Source of the DNA: JAEYZS01 sp964469265
Lineage (GTDB): Bacteria > Bdellovibrionota > Bdellovibrionia > Bdellovibrionales > JAEYZS01
DNA: 64,000 nt
Direction of reading: 5' to 3'
Assembly: GCA_964469265.1 (NCBI GenBank)
Contig: CAYXYF010000012.1
Location: forward strand, 5,299-69,298
Part shown: positions 1-8,525 of the stretch, piece by piece
How the letters are laid out: the number at the start of each line of letters is the position of its first letter
How positions within the stretch are numbered: position 1 is the stretch's first letter
Made by a program: the position numbers and the translations under genes
The notes under the pieces: model-generated
Seen by the model: the letters and a program-made list of their open reading frames with translations, nothing else
The model's database searches: none
What the model was told of the DNA's origin: nothing

Positions 1-359
1 CAAGAATTTCCGTCACCCTTATCAAAGGAGAGAGTAACAGAGTATGCGCCAGAACCCTCATTGGCCTGATCAAATTTTTTAATAAATGATTGCGAAGAGC
101 TTTTAAAGACTGGGTCCTGATCTTTTGAGATCTCCCATCTTAGAGTGCTAAGATCGGCATTGGAAGGCACATAGGCTGTGAAGGCCACATCCATAAAAGG
201 AAAAATATTTTTGGGTGGTGATAGTTCAATTAAGCCGCAGGCGGGGACAGTAGGAGAGTTCAACATCGCAGGTTGAAACTCTTGGTTTTCTTTCTTAGTA
301 CAAGATAATATTGCGATCGATAATAAGACATATGCGAATTTATTTAATGAAGTTCTCAT
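1..359 (-). CDS. partial cysteine-rich lipoprotein, third member of the local FQNC family
   Basis: The reading frame opens with ATG at 357-359 and runs off the left edge of the window after 119 codons, so only the N-terminus is visible. It starts with a basic and hydrophobic signal segment ending in a good lipobox, ILSC at residues 17-20, so the mature protein should be lipidated. After it come ACGLIELSP and SFDKGDGNS motifs that match the equivalent positions of the proteins at 1492-4170 and 8542-10302 (CGDISITP / AKSDGN and CGTISMTP / IKDDGN), so this is a third paralogue. The known members continue into PKD-like and thrombospondin-like modules; whether this one does cannot be seen. Function unknown; a surface or periplasmic lipoprotein is inferred. 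Confidence 0.75.
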   Translation of the reverse strand, partial: MRTSLNKFAYVLLSIAILSCTKKENQEFQPAMLNSPTVPACGLIELSPPKNIFPFMDVAFTAYVPSNADLSTLRWEISKDQDPVFKSSSQSFIKKFDQANEGSGAYSVTLSFDKGDGNS

Positions 360-475
360 TAGGTGTTCCCCTCGGGCGTTTGCAAGATGTTTGCTTTACA
401 AGGTCTTTATCGGATCATTAAGGTTCTGTTAAAGTCGACCAAGGGTTGGAAAAAATATAAGAGCGGCTATATGAA

Positions 476-1141
476 CTAATTTGAAGTTTCTAAAACGACA
501 TGGACTGACTTTAGGTCTTGCAACGCTAAGATCCAGTCTCGTTGGGGGATATGGGGAAGCTGTTTTTGTACAAGCTCAAGGCAATCACGCTTTAAGACTT
601 TACCGTCATGGAGTTCATCCATAATTGCTGCGTGAAGCATTTGAGCATCCAAAAAGGCAAGCTCGTTATTAGTGTCTTTTGCGATCAATAAAAGATTCTT
701 CTTTGCTTTTGGTTTTTCAGATAAATTTTTGCGAAGCCTTTGTGCGTACTCATGAATATCAAATTCTAATCGTAAAGCATAACAAAACGGATTGAGATAA
801 ATATGAGTTGCAAGCTCCGCTGAATTTTTATTTGGAGCAGGTTCAAGGCTCGCTTGATAACAAACAAATTCATAATCCATAAGTTCAACCAGATAGGATT
901 CTTCAGGTTTGAGCTTTTTTAGAAATAAAGGAAAGTAGAAAATGGTTTCCTCTATGCTCTCTGGATTGATTATGATTTCTTGCAGATATTTGGGAATTGC
1001 GTTTTCAAGGTACTCGTTCCCAAGGAGTCGATATGATAAAGGAGCGATCTTTTTTAAAGCGCTATGGTAGTGGGAAAAATCTGGTTTAGACGATTCCTTT
1101 CTCCGCAACCTCTTTAAAAACTCGCTCCCTATTAAGTTCAT
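476..1141 (-). CDS. DUF2063-like protein, possible partner of the upstream Cys-rich peptide
   Basis: This 221-residue soluble protein has no signal peptide or membrane segment. The N-terminal 130 residues have the spacing of DUF2063 (BufC/TglI-like) proteins: a helix with YRLLGNEYLENAI, then FPLFLKKLKPEESYLVELMDYE, then a proline-containing LNPFCYALRL strand. In known systems DUF2063 proteins present a precursor peptide to a DUF692/MNIO iron oxidase. It lies 18 bases downstream of the exported CxC peptide gene on the same strand, with no strong ribosome binding site of its own, so translational coupling is likely. No DUF692 gene is present in the window, which is unusual if the assignment is right. 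The family call is by eye and could be wrong; the gene itself is well supported. Confidence 0.6.
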   Translation of the reverse strand: MNLIGSEFLKRLRRKESSKPDFSHYHSALKKIAPLSYRLLGNEYLENAIPKYLQEIIINPESIEETIFYFPLFLKKLKPEESYLVELMDYEFVCYQASLEPAPNKNSAELATHIYLNPFCYALRLEFDIHEYAQRLRKNLSEKPKAKKNLLLIAKDTNNELAFLDAQMLHAAIMDELHDGKVLKRDCLELVQKQLPHIPQRDWILALQDLKSVHVVLETSN

Positions 1142-1159
1142 CTTGATACGATGACGGGA

Positions 1160-1390
1160 TTAAGCGTCTTTTTTGCTGCAGCCACAAGGTGTAGCTTCGC
1201 TAGTTTTGTCTGCGGCTTGATCTTTTGTTTTTCTTTTGCAAGCACAGGTCTTCTGGCTGTCTTTATCTGTTTTAGTATCGGAGACTTTTTGTGCATCATC
1301 TGCTTTTTGACAGTCACATGCGTATGCGCTTGATCCTGCGAAAACAAAAGCTCCAGCAATTGTACTTAAAAGAATATGACGTAGGTTCAT
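1160..1390 (-). CDS. small exported peptide with three CxC motifs
   Basis: The 76-residue product begins with a clear Sec signal peptide (residues 1-24, ending SSAYA). The mature part of about 52 residues is Lys/Asp/Gln-rich and low in hydrophobics, with six cysteines arranged as three CxC pairs at 25/27, 49/51 and 69/71. The start ATG (1388-1390) follows AAGGAGATCTCA, a good ribosome binding site. The composition fits a metal-binding peptide or a RiPP precursor of the bufferin type, in which cysteines are modified by an MNIO enzyme to chelate copper; the adjacent DUF2063-like gene supports this. An alternative is that Cys25 is lipidated, but AYAC is a poor lipobox. Function is inference; the gene is convincing because of signal peptide, spacing and ribosome binding site. 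Confidence 0.7.
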   Translation of the reverse strand: MNLRHILLSTIAGAFVFAGSSAYACDCQKADDAQKVSDTKTDKDSQKTCACKRKTKDQAADKTSEATPCGCSKKDA

Positions 1391-1491
1391 TGAGATCTCC
1401 TTTTTTCATCCATTTTTTATCCATTTAAAAAGAATCTAATCAGAGAAGCAACAAAAAGGTATGAACTCTCCCTCTTGCTGCTAGGTGCTAC

Positions 1492-4170
1492 TTATCGCGG
1501 ATCTTGCGGAATACCAGGATCTCCTGGACTTGGCGTGCCACCACCACCGCCACCGCCGCCTGGAGGAGGATTGCCGCCACCGCCGCCACCGCCACCATTT
1601 AATGTCGGCTTAAAGGTTGCAGTGATCGGGATTGTTTTTACTTCGCCAGTTGATTTATGTGTTGCCGTGATCGTTGCGTTCCATACAAGTGGGGTTCCGC
1701 CATAGGATCTAGTTCCGGCTTTGCAGTAATTCGGCATATGACTGTAGATATTTTTTGGATCTACGATCGTTCCGAGTGAACAACCTGATGCGGTAATTGT
1801 CCAATCATTAGGATTGTTTAATCTGAAGATCCCATAAGGGCCGCTATTGTCATAGTAATCAGCGATATGGAATACGGCATAGACTGAGTTTGAACTACCC
1901 ATTGTCATTGAGCCAGCCCACTCACACGAACCATAACTTGATGTTGGTTGCCCCGCGCTACCTTGCCAGTTGGAACTAATGAGACCAAATCCGCAGCTTG
2001 CAACTTCAAAATGCTTTCGAGTTGCACTACAGCTTGCGTTTGAACCGCCGTTTTGGCCAGAGCAGGTCCAAGTGTAAGAAGATGAAGTGGTTGAAACACT
2101 TGATGCCGAACCTTTACTACATAAATTTGCAGTTGGTTTGCTTGTCAAAGTTTTTCCGTGGGATGATCCACAAGCTCCATTAACAGGACAAGCTGCTACT
2201 GCACAAGACTTCTTATCATAGGAACCACTTAATGTTCCATCCGTACAAGTTCTTGTCTGAGATTTACAACTTTGTCCGCAAGATACTTGTGAGGCCTGAT
2301 AAGCGGTGACGTTCTGACCACTGCTAATCGATCCACCCCAAGGCAATGTACACGAGTTACAAGCGCGAGCCGAACAAGATGTACTTGCTGCGGGTTTAGT
2401 GCCTGAACAGTTGCTATCTGACACTGTAGTTCCGTCGCTTCTTCTGCATGTGACGGTTCGTGTTCTTTCGCCTGATGTTCCACACACTGTAGCGCTACAG
2501 TTGCTCCATTCACTCGTGCTCCAAGCGTAGGTACATGAATTGGCAGAACAGCTTGCTTTATTGTAGTTTGAGTTGCCACCAAGGGTGCCATCATTACATG
2601 TGCGGCTTTGAGAACTACATGTTTGTCCGCAAGCTACAGATGAAGAGTTATAGAATGCTCGGCTTTGGTTATGATTAACAGTAACTCCATCAAGTGTACA
2701 GCTGTTGCATGATCTTGCAGAGCAAGATTCGGATGTCGTAGGTTTTGGTGATGAACATAATGAATCGCTCACTGTATCACCATTATTGCTCTTACAAATA
2801 ACAGGTCGTGTGCGCGTTCCGTTTGTTCCGCAAGCCGTTGCGCTACAGCTGCTCCAGTTACCAATGCTCCATGTGTATGTACAAGAATTTACAGTACAAG
2901 TCGCTTTATTGTAATTTGAGTTTCCGCTTAAAGTTCCGTCGTTACATGTACGGCTCTGTGAGCTACATGATTGACCGCATGCCACAGTCTCTGAGTTAAA
3001 GAACGAGTAAGATTCTCCGTGGCGCACCGTAACGCTATCGAGGTTACAGTCTCTATTTGCACACTGGTTCTCTGTCTGACATGTGTTTGCGTTGGTATAA
3101 GTAAATCCAGCAGGGAAAGAGTAAGTGCTTCCCACATTTGCAATAGCTTGTGTACATGTAAAGGAATTGGACTCACATGCGCCGCCGCAGCTTTGTGTTT
3201 TTGCGTATCGTGTGACCGATGCACCGATCGCTAATGTATAAGAGGCAGAATCTCCGGGGTACTGGATTTTACAAGATGAACAATTGGTTGCTGAACATGT
3301 CGCAGGGTCTTGTGCGAACGTCGCATCGCCATCAAAAGTACCGTTTTGACAAGTTCTGACTTGGCGTTCACATTGAACTCCGCATTGCGCCGATGGTTTT
3401 GCAAACTCAATGGTTTGTCCATGGGCAACGGATGCTCCAGGTAAGAATGGGTGAGCGCACGCTTTGTTTTTAATTTCTATTATGTGGGTAAGGACGCTCT
3501 GGGTGTTGTCATCAAGATTGATGATGGTCGTCTTTACTGTGTATGCTCCTGGCTGATTGTAAATATGAGTGACACTCTCATCGATATTAGATGTGTAATC
3601 TGGAGTGTTGTCGTTTTCCATATCCCAGACGATGGTTCCAAGGAAACAAGCTTCGTAATCTACTGAAAACGGGGAGGTTTCCTCTCCGACGTATCCAATG
3701 GATGGTCCGTTAATTCCAGAAGGTGGAACACAGAGGTCGCTTTCAAGTATTCTAAATGCGCGCGTTAATTCGCAGATATTACCATCACTTTTTGCAAAAG
3801 ATGCAACGGCAATATAATCGCCGACTCCTTCGTTGGGTCCATCAAATGTATGATCAAAAGTGATGTCGCTTCTAGTAAATAGAAGGCTTTGGTTTTTTGC
3901 GATTGTCCACTGAAAGCCTGTTGTGGAGGTATCAGCTGGCGGGTGGGCTGTAAAGGTGATGTTCGTTGATGGGAAAAGTCCGTTAATAGGAGTAATCGAG
4001 ATATCACCGCACCCTTGGGCCGCGTTTAAAGCTTCAGGGGTCACGGTTCTAAAGCTCACCTTACCGCAGTTTTGAAATGAAACTAAAATAATTAAAGATG
4101 AAAGTAACGATATAGTCAGACTGACGGTTTTTACACGACTATAAAAGAAACTGTTTAACATTTTCCGCAT
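1492..4170 (-). CDS. large Cys-rich FQNC lipoprotein with PKD-like and thrombospondin-like modules
   Basis: About 892 residues from the ATG at 4168-4170, which has GGGGG 8 bases upstream; in-frame ATG (4185) and TTG (4200) starts also exist. A signal peptide ends in SFQNCGKV, the FQNC form of a lipobox. Domains in order: a conserved N-domain, a PKD-like domain (about residues 150-235), Cys-rich spacers, two near-identical 115-residue units each ending in a thrombospondin type-1-like domain (WSxCSATxCGTxGxRTR), a third half unit, a module ending SKGSAS..TWTCSGQNGG, a C-terminal domain of about 140 residues, and a Gly/Pro-rich tail. The second half is closely related to the protein at 8542-10302. 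Known families with such modules are adhesins; a role in surface attachment is inferred. Confidence 0.85.
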   Translation of the reverse strand: MRKMLNSFFYSRVKTVSLTISLLSSLIILVSFQNCGKVSFRTVTPEALNAAQGCGDISITPINGLFPSTNITFTAHPPADTSTTGFQWTIAKNQSLLFTRSDITFDHTFDGPNEGVGDYIAVASFAKSDGNICELTRAFRILESDLCVPPSGINGPSIGYVGEETSPFSVDYEACFLGTIVWDMENDNTPDYTSNIDESVTHIYNQPGAYTVKTTIINLDDNTQSVLTHIIEIKNKACAHPFLPGASVAHGQTIEFAKPSAQCGVQCERQVRTCQNGTFDGDATFAQDPATCSATNCSSCKIQYPGDSASYTLAIGASVTRYAKTQSCGGACESNSFTCTQAIANVGSTYSFPAGFTYTNANTCQTENQCANRDCNLDSVTVRHGESYSFFNSETVACGQSCSSQSRTCNDGTLSGNSNYNKATCTVNSCTYTWSIGNWSSCSATACGTNGTRTRPVICKSNNGDTVSDSLCSSPKPTTSESCSARSCNSCTLDGVTVNHNQSRAFYNSSSVACGQTCSSQSRTCNDGTLGGNSNYNKASCSANSCTYAWSTSEWSNCSATVCGTSGERTRTVTCRRSDGTTVSDSNCSGTKPAASTSCSARACNSCTLPWGGSISSGQNVTAYQASQVSCGQSCKSQTRTCTDGTLSGSYDKKSCAVAACPVNGACGSSHGKTLTSKPTANLCSKGSASSVSTTSSSYTWTCSGQNGGSNASCSATRKHFEVASCGFGLISSNWQGSAGQPTSSYGSCEWAGSMTMGSSNSVYAVFHIADYYDNSGPYGIFRLNNPNDWTITASGCSLGTIVDPKNIYSHMPNYCKAGTRSYGGTPLVWNATITATHKSTGEVKTIPITATFKPTLNGGGGGGGGNPPPGGGGGGGGTPSPGDPGIPQDPR
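2188..3048 (-). repeat. tandem 115-116 residue coding repeats (2.5 copies) with TSP1-like domain
   Basis: Inside the 1492-4170 gene the units 2701-3048, 2353-2700 and the half unit 2188-2352 repeat one pattern: C(N/T)L.....V....., VACGQ(S/T)CSSQSRTCNDGTL, NYNKA(T/S)C, then SCTY(T/A)WS with the CGT.G.RTR thrombospondin signature and a closing CSAR(S/A)CNS. The high identity of the first two units suggests recent duplication or ongoing homogenisation, and makes the locus prone to copy-number change. Confidence 0.8.
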
Positions 4171-4237
4171 TTTAAGTGCCCCCATCTTATTTAGCTTCAA
4201 TTACCTAAGACCTTTATCGGAATTTCGTTTTCTTAAC

Positions 4238-4263
4238 TTGAGACAGTAGAGAAACTGTCTCAA
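4238..4263. promoter_or_regulatory. perfect 10-bp inverted repeat between divergent surface-protein genes
   Basis: TTGAGACAGT, a 6-base spacer (agagaa), then ACTGTCTCAA. It lies in the 210-base divergent region between the starts at 4170 (minus) and 4381 (plus). There is no T-run directly after either arm, so it is not a typical terminator; an operator for a dimeric regulator controlling both genes is the natural reading, but no regulator is identified. Confidence 0.5.
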
Positions 4264-4380
4264 AATAAGCCAAAGTACGGAAATAATTCGGCATTTAGTT
4301 AATTAATAGGGCGTGTTAGGCCGATAAAAGATATGGACAAAAGTCTGTAGGTTTGTAGACTAAACCAATATAAAGGGCGT

Positions 4381-7300
4381 ATGGGGTTAACTTTTCTCAA
4401 GAACAGATTAAATAGCAGTGGCCTTGGCATTATTGGTGTCATGGTTGCGGCTGCACTCGTGTTGATTGCGGCATTGACGGTTTCACGATTCGTTGCTGAT
4501 CAATATAGATTAAGTACGCGCCTTGAGATTTCTGGAAGCTGCCAAAATATCGCCAACAGTATTGTTGAATATATTAAAAAAGATGAGGCCTCACTTTTTA
4601 TTTCTTCCTATGGGCCTAATCCAAACAGCACCACGTATCCAGCGGGTCTTGATGTCACCGATGATGGAGTTGACCGATTTGCATTTGGCCCTGCACCTGT
4701 GAGTTCATTTGTGAGTACAAGTGGAATGACCATGGACCTTCCAAACACTAGTGTTCCACTCCCTGATACTTGGAAATACTACAACCATTTAAATATTAAA
4801 AACTCCGTGAACCGTCTCGTGGCTCTATCGGCTTCTGATAACTATTGCTGTGATAGTTTGAACATGAGTGATGCATCTTGCGGAACTGTCTTTTATAGTG
4901 ACTCGCAACCAGTCCCTGGATTTACAATTACTGATAAAAACGTCGAGGTGAGATTAGCAACAGCCTTTGACGGTGTTTCATGCGTCAGCCGTAGACTGGC
5001 AATGTCGGATATTCCTGACTCAAGACAAGAGACAAAAGCAAACTTTAAAGTCAGAGTGACTATCAAAAAAGGAACTCCGCAAGAGCAGAGCTGTGAAGGT
5101 TTAGGGTCTGTGCAACGTTCTCCAGATTCAACCAGCTCACTGTCAATCTTGCAGTATGATACAGACTTATGTGGAAATTCACAAACAGTACCAGCTGTGT
5201 GTGGTGGAACTCCTTCGATACAACTTCGTGTTCGTTCTTTTAAAAGTGCCTCTCAGGCGAATTGCCAAACCAACTGTTTGATGCAAACAACAAGTGAAAA
5301 AACTTGTGCAGAAATCCAAGCAGGGGAGTTGAGTTTATTTAATGGTCTTTCCCATGCATCATGTGCAAATAACTGTACGTTATCAGAGCCAGGTACGGCC
5401 TTCTTATGCCGTATTGGTGAGCATAATTGGATGCAAGCTAATCCAAACTTCTGGGAACCCTGTGAAGTGGCGCAAATTAGAGATGCAGATGGTTCAATAA
5501 TCGCGCCAGTACAAATAGAGTATGTGCCTATGACAGGCGGAAATGCCCAAACTCAAAGATCGGGGCAGGCAATTATCACTCTAACAAATTTAAGAAATAT
5601 GCGTGGATACAGTGCCGATGTTCGGGCGGTGGATACGGCTGGAAACGTGGGACCCGCATTCTGCGGAGCCATGGGATCTCCGAGCTGTTCAGCAACTCGT
5701 CCGCACTTTAATGTTATTGATGCAGTTGTCACATTCGGACCAGTAGCAGATACGGCTAACAGAGTTGGTCCGACCTCTGCCAGTGTTGAAGGACGTGTGA
5801 CCACATTAACGAGTACATCGGGATTTGGAACTGCTCTCAATGCATTCGGTGCAAACCAGTATCAGTGTCAAAACGGCGCGCCACAAATGCAGGGAGCAAT
5901 TACTTACGATCCACCATTACCAGCAGGCTTTACTCCATATCACGTTTGTACGGCGGCTCTTACAAATCCAAATGGAAGTGTGACTGACCTTCCAGCAGAT
6001 CAGTGTGTATGTACAACTACGGAGTGTACAGCGACGACGGCAAGTCTCACTGGTCGCGGAAACTACTCGTTAGATATTGTTCCGTTAAGTGATTGCGGAG
6101 AGATGGTCGCTCCTCCGCCAGTCAACTGGTGTCTTGATAACAATATAAATATTGGTGCAAGCTATCCTGCGACAATCAACGCAGGTCCTACTCCGAACTT
6201 TGGCAACATTATTACGGGACCAACAACCTCGCAGAAACCGTGTGGTGTCGCAACCCTTTGTCCAACATTGGCAGGTCCATTTACGCCAGTGCTTGGAACA
6301 TCTTGTAGTACAGTGCCTACGGGTTGGGTGGACATGACTCACTCGGGTTGCTTGGCCGATCCGACTTCAAACTACTGCGCAACCGTTGTGGATGCGTGCG
6401 GGCGTTTTCAAACAACAAACGATCCAGCTCCTGCAATTCAATATAGTTCAACATTAAGAGGAGTGACTTACAGTGCAAGCCCTGCAGCCAATAAGTGTTT
6501 CCGTTATAATGGTGTTCAGGTAGGCGGTAACGAGTGTGAAACTGGGGCTTACTGTTCGAGACAAGGTCAATGCAGAAACACTTGTCCTCTGCAAGGGCAG
6601 AGTTGTTCTGTTGCAAGTGACTGTGATCATGATAGCTATGGAGCGACATCCGCACAATCGGGAGGACCTCAGTGTGTGAGCGGTCAATGTACTTGTCCGA
6701 CCAATCGATGGTCACCAGCAGCCAATGACTGCGGTCAAAAGTTTTGTCCACCTCTAGATTCTTGTCCTGGTACAATCGGAAGCAGTCCTGCAGGTGGAGT
6801 ATGCCAGTCGTGTACTCACTGGTCAGTGGGTCCGTGGAGCTTGTGCGAAAACGGAAATAAAACAAGAACAGTGAGTTGTTCATCTTCATGTTGTATTGGT
6901 CCAGAACCTGAGAGTTCATCAACATGCCCAGATTGTACACTTTGGGGAGATAACATTCCAGACGGAACAAGCGTAACAGCTTATCAATCAGCAACTGTAA
7001 GTTGCGGCAACTCTTGTGACGATGGTGGAAATAGGGAAACAAGAACTTGTAATAATGGAACTCTATCTGGTTCGTTCACACAAAAAAGTTGTACGGCTGG
7101 GGTTTGTAATCCCGTCGACGGTGCATGCGGATCAGCTTGTACAACGACTCCTTCTTCTGCTCCGACAGGAAATCTCTGTAGTGCTGGTACTGCTAGTACT
7201 GTAGCGGGGTCGGGCCCGTGGTCATGGTCTTGTAATGGCGAAGACGGTGGGGCAAATGTAAATTGTTCCACTGGAGGTCCAGGCGGAGGCGGCGGAGGCC

Positions 7301-7863
7301 CTACAACTCTTTGTGATATTATTCATCAATTCGGTGGGCCTACTAGTGGTGGTATTAACACCAATGACTTTGAGATTTATAATTGCCCAGGAGCTTTTTG
7401 CGACACGGCACCTCAGTGCATGTATAATAATTTTTATCCGCCAGAGGGCGAATCAATGTGTAGACCTCTTTGTCCCGCAGGTGGCGGCGGCGGTGGCGGC
7501 GGCACTCTCCCGCTTTGTGGTGATGGCACCCCACCACCAGAAGTTTATGCATGGAAAACTGGCCCGTGTGCTGGGGCTTGTACTGTAACAAACCCTCCTC
7601 CGAGTCCAACTTCCTGCACGTTCCAGCAGGTGTGTGAGGACGTCGGAACACCTGGTACTTGTACACGCTCAGTGACATGTGTGAACTCAGGAGGCACAAC
7701 TGTTGCTGACTCATACTGCCCAGCGCCTAAACCGACAGTTAGTGGATATTGCACAAGTGGCGCAGGATCATGCATGCATAGATGTGACCTCTGGAATAGC
7801 GATTACTACTGGTGCGGCGGCGGGTGTTGTTCAGTTATTAGTCCTGACCAGTTGTGCCAATAG
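4381..7863 (+). CDS. giant pilin-like Cys-rich protein, candidate pilus-tip adhesin
   Basis: The 1160-residue protein starts with a short basic leader and a prepilin-like segment, G14 followed by LGIIGVMVAAALVLIAAL, then a long helix typical of type IV pilins and pseudopilins. The usual Glu at position +5 is Gly, as tolerated in tip pseudopilins (GspK). The very long ectodomain is rich in cysteine. About residues 811-965 contain a TSP1-like stretch (HWSVGPWSLC) and the VTAYQSATVSCG..CNNGTLSG and NLCSAGTAS..WSWSCNGEDGG modules shared with the lipoprotein at 1492-4170. Gly runs (about 967-973 and 1034-1041) act as linkers. The stop is the TAG that begins the RAYT element terminal repeat. A minor pilin carrying an adhesive tip is inferred; the partner pilus or secretion system is not proven. 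Confidence 0.8.
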   Translation: MGLTFLKNRLNSSGLGIIGVMVAAALVLIAALTVSRFVADQYRLSTRLEISGSCQNIANSIVEYIKKDEASLFISSYGPNPNSTTYPAGLDVTDDGVDRFAFGPAPVSSFVSTSGMTMDLPNTSVPLPDTWKYYNHLNIKNSVNRLVALSASDNYCCDSLNMSDASCGTVFYSDSQPVPGFTITDKNVEVRLATAFDGVSCVSRRLAMSDIPDSRQETKANFKVRVTIKKGTPQEQSCEGLGSVQRSPDSTSSLSILQYDTDLCGNSQTVPAVCGGTPSIQLRVRSFKSASQANCQTNCLMQTTSEKTCAEIQAGELSLFNGLSHASCANNCTLSEPGTAFLCRIGEHNWMQANPNFWEPCEVAQIRDADGSIIAPVQIEYVPMTGGNAQTQRSGQAIITLTNLRNMRGYSADVRAVDTAGNVGPAFCGAMGSPSCSATRPHFNVIDAVVTFGPVADTANRVGPTSASVEGRVTTLTSTSGFGTALNAFGANQYQCQNGAPQMQGAITYDPPLPAGFTPYHVCTAALTNPNGSVTDLPADQCVCTTTECTATTASLTGRGNYSLDIVPLSDCGEMVAPPPVNWCLDNNINIGASYPATINAGPTPNFGNIITGPTTSQKPCGVATLCPTLAGPFTPVLGTSCSTVPTGWVDMTHSGCLADPTSNYCATVVDACGRFQTTNDPAPAIQYSSTLRGVTYSASPAANKCFRYNGVQVGGNECETGAYCSRQGQCRNTCPLQGQSCSVASDCDHDSYGATSAQSGGPQCVSGQCTCPTNRWSPAANDCGQKFCPPLDSCPGTIGSSPAGGVCQSCTHWSVGPWSLCENGNKTRTVSCSSSCCIGPEPESSSTCPDCTLWGDNIPDGTSVTAYQSATVSCGNSCDDGGNRETRTCNNGTLSGSFTQKSCTAGVCNPVDGACGSACTTTPSSAPTGNLCSAGTASTVAGSGPWSWSCNGEDGGANVNCSTGGPGGGGGGPTTLCDIIHQFGGPTSGGINTNDFEIYNCPGAFCDTAPQCMYNNFYPPEGESMCRPLCPAGGGGGGGGTLPLCGDGTPPPEVYAWKTGPCAGACTVTNPPPSPTSCTFQQVCEDVGTPGTCTRSVTCVNSGGTTVADSYCPAPKPTVSGYCTSGAGSCMHRCDLWNSDYYWCGGGCCSVISPDQLCQ

Positions 7864-7879
7864 GTACGGCCTTCCCTTT
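7861..7879 (+). repeat. left terminal inverted repeat of RAYT element 1
   Basis: TAGGTACGGCCTTCCCTTT; exact reverse complement of 8526-8544. It supplies the stop codon of the pilin-like gene. The GGTACG core recurs in the palindrome at 48182-48200. Confidence 0.85.
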
Positions 7880-7941
7880 CATCTGAATACCCGTATCATG
7901 TAACCGCTCGGTGTAACAATAGAGATTGGTTCGATCTACCA

Positions 7942-8493
7942 ATGAATGAAGTCTGGAGTATTTTTTCAGATTACCTCTATTTAGTTCATATCATGTTCGA
8001 AGTTGAAATTCGGGCATTTGTTCTAATGAATAATCACTTTCATCTTTTAATTAGAACGCCAAATGCAAATATTGGTGAAGTTATGAACTACTTTATGAGA
8101 GAAGTGAGCCGAGAAATAGGACGCCAAACCAATCGAGTTAATCATGTTTTTGGTGGTCAATATCGCGCGAGCCTAATTACAAAGGATATTTATCTGCACC
8201 ACGCTTACAAATATATTTACCGCAACCCTGTCGAGGCGAGGATATGTCAAAGGGTAGAGCAATATCCTTATTCGACATTATACGGCTTGATGGGCAGCGC
8301 GCCTCTTTATGTGCCGATGAATTACGATAATATTTTGTTTCCTCATGTCGAAAATACCTTAGATTGGCTCAATAAAAGTTATCTTAACGACCAAAAGGAA
8401 GTGATAAAGAATGCCCTAACAAGAGCGGAATACAAACTTACGAGCCGCCAAACGAGCCGAAGAAAGCACGAGTTAGAATTCGACATATCTTAG
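7942..8493 (+). CDS. REP-associated tyrosine transposase (RAYT, Y1_Tnp), N-terminally incomplete
   Basis: From the first ATG the product is 183 residues. It has the HUH metal motif NNHFHLL (His32 and His34), the conserved YFMRE(V/T)SR helix, HVFGGQYRASLI, and the catalytic tyrosine in YIYRNPVEA (Tyr91). These enzymes make single-strand nicks at REP/BIME hairpins. The family N-terminus is also encoded: in the same frame, bases 7888-7941 read EYPYHVTARCNNRDWFDLP. However, there is no ATG, GTG or TTG between the TAG at 7861 and the ATG at 7942. The visible ORF therefore lacks the first beta strand, and either an unusual start, stop-codon readthrough from the upstream gene, or decay must be assumed. 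Probably a recently inactivated copy. Confidence 0.8.
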   Translation: MNEVWSIFSDYLYLVHIMFEVEIRAFVLMNNHFHLLIRTPNANIGEVMNYFMREVSREIGRQTNRVNHVFGGQYRASLITKDIYLHHAYKYIYRNPVEARICQRVEQYPYSTLYGLMGSAPLYVPMNYDNILFPHVENTLDWLNKSYLNDQKEVIKNALTRAEYKLTSRQTSRRKHELEFDIS

Positions 8494-8525
8494 GAACATG
8501 GCTCGTATTTAGCGTCTGCGAAACA

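Noticed and set aside
243..253. GGGGACAGTAG as another copy of the repeat word
   Set aside because: Only the first seven bases match the word and it lies within a well-explained coding sequence.
6317..7042. Long antisense open frame opposite the pilin-like gene, and similar antisense frames in the 1.5-10 kb region
   Set aside because: They are shadows of Cys/Ser/Thr-rich coding sequence: no ribosome binding site, no domain, low-complexity composition.
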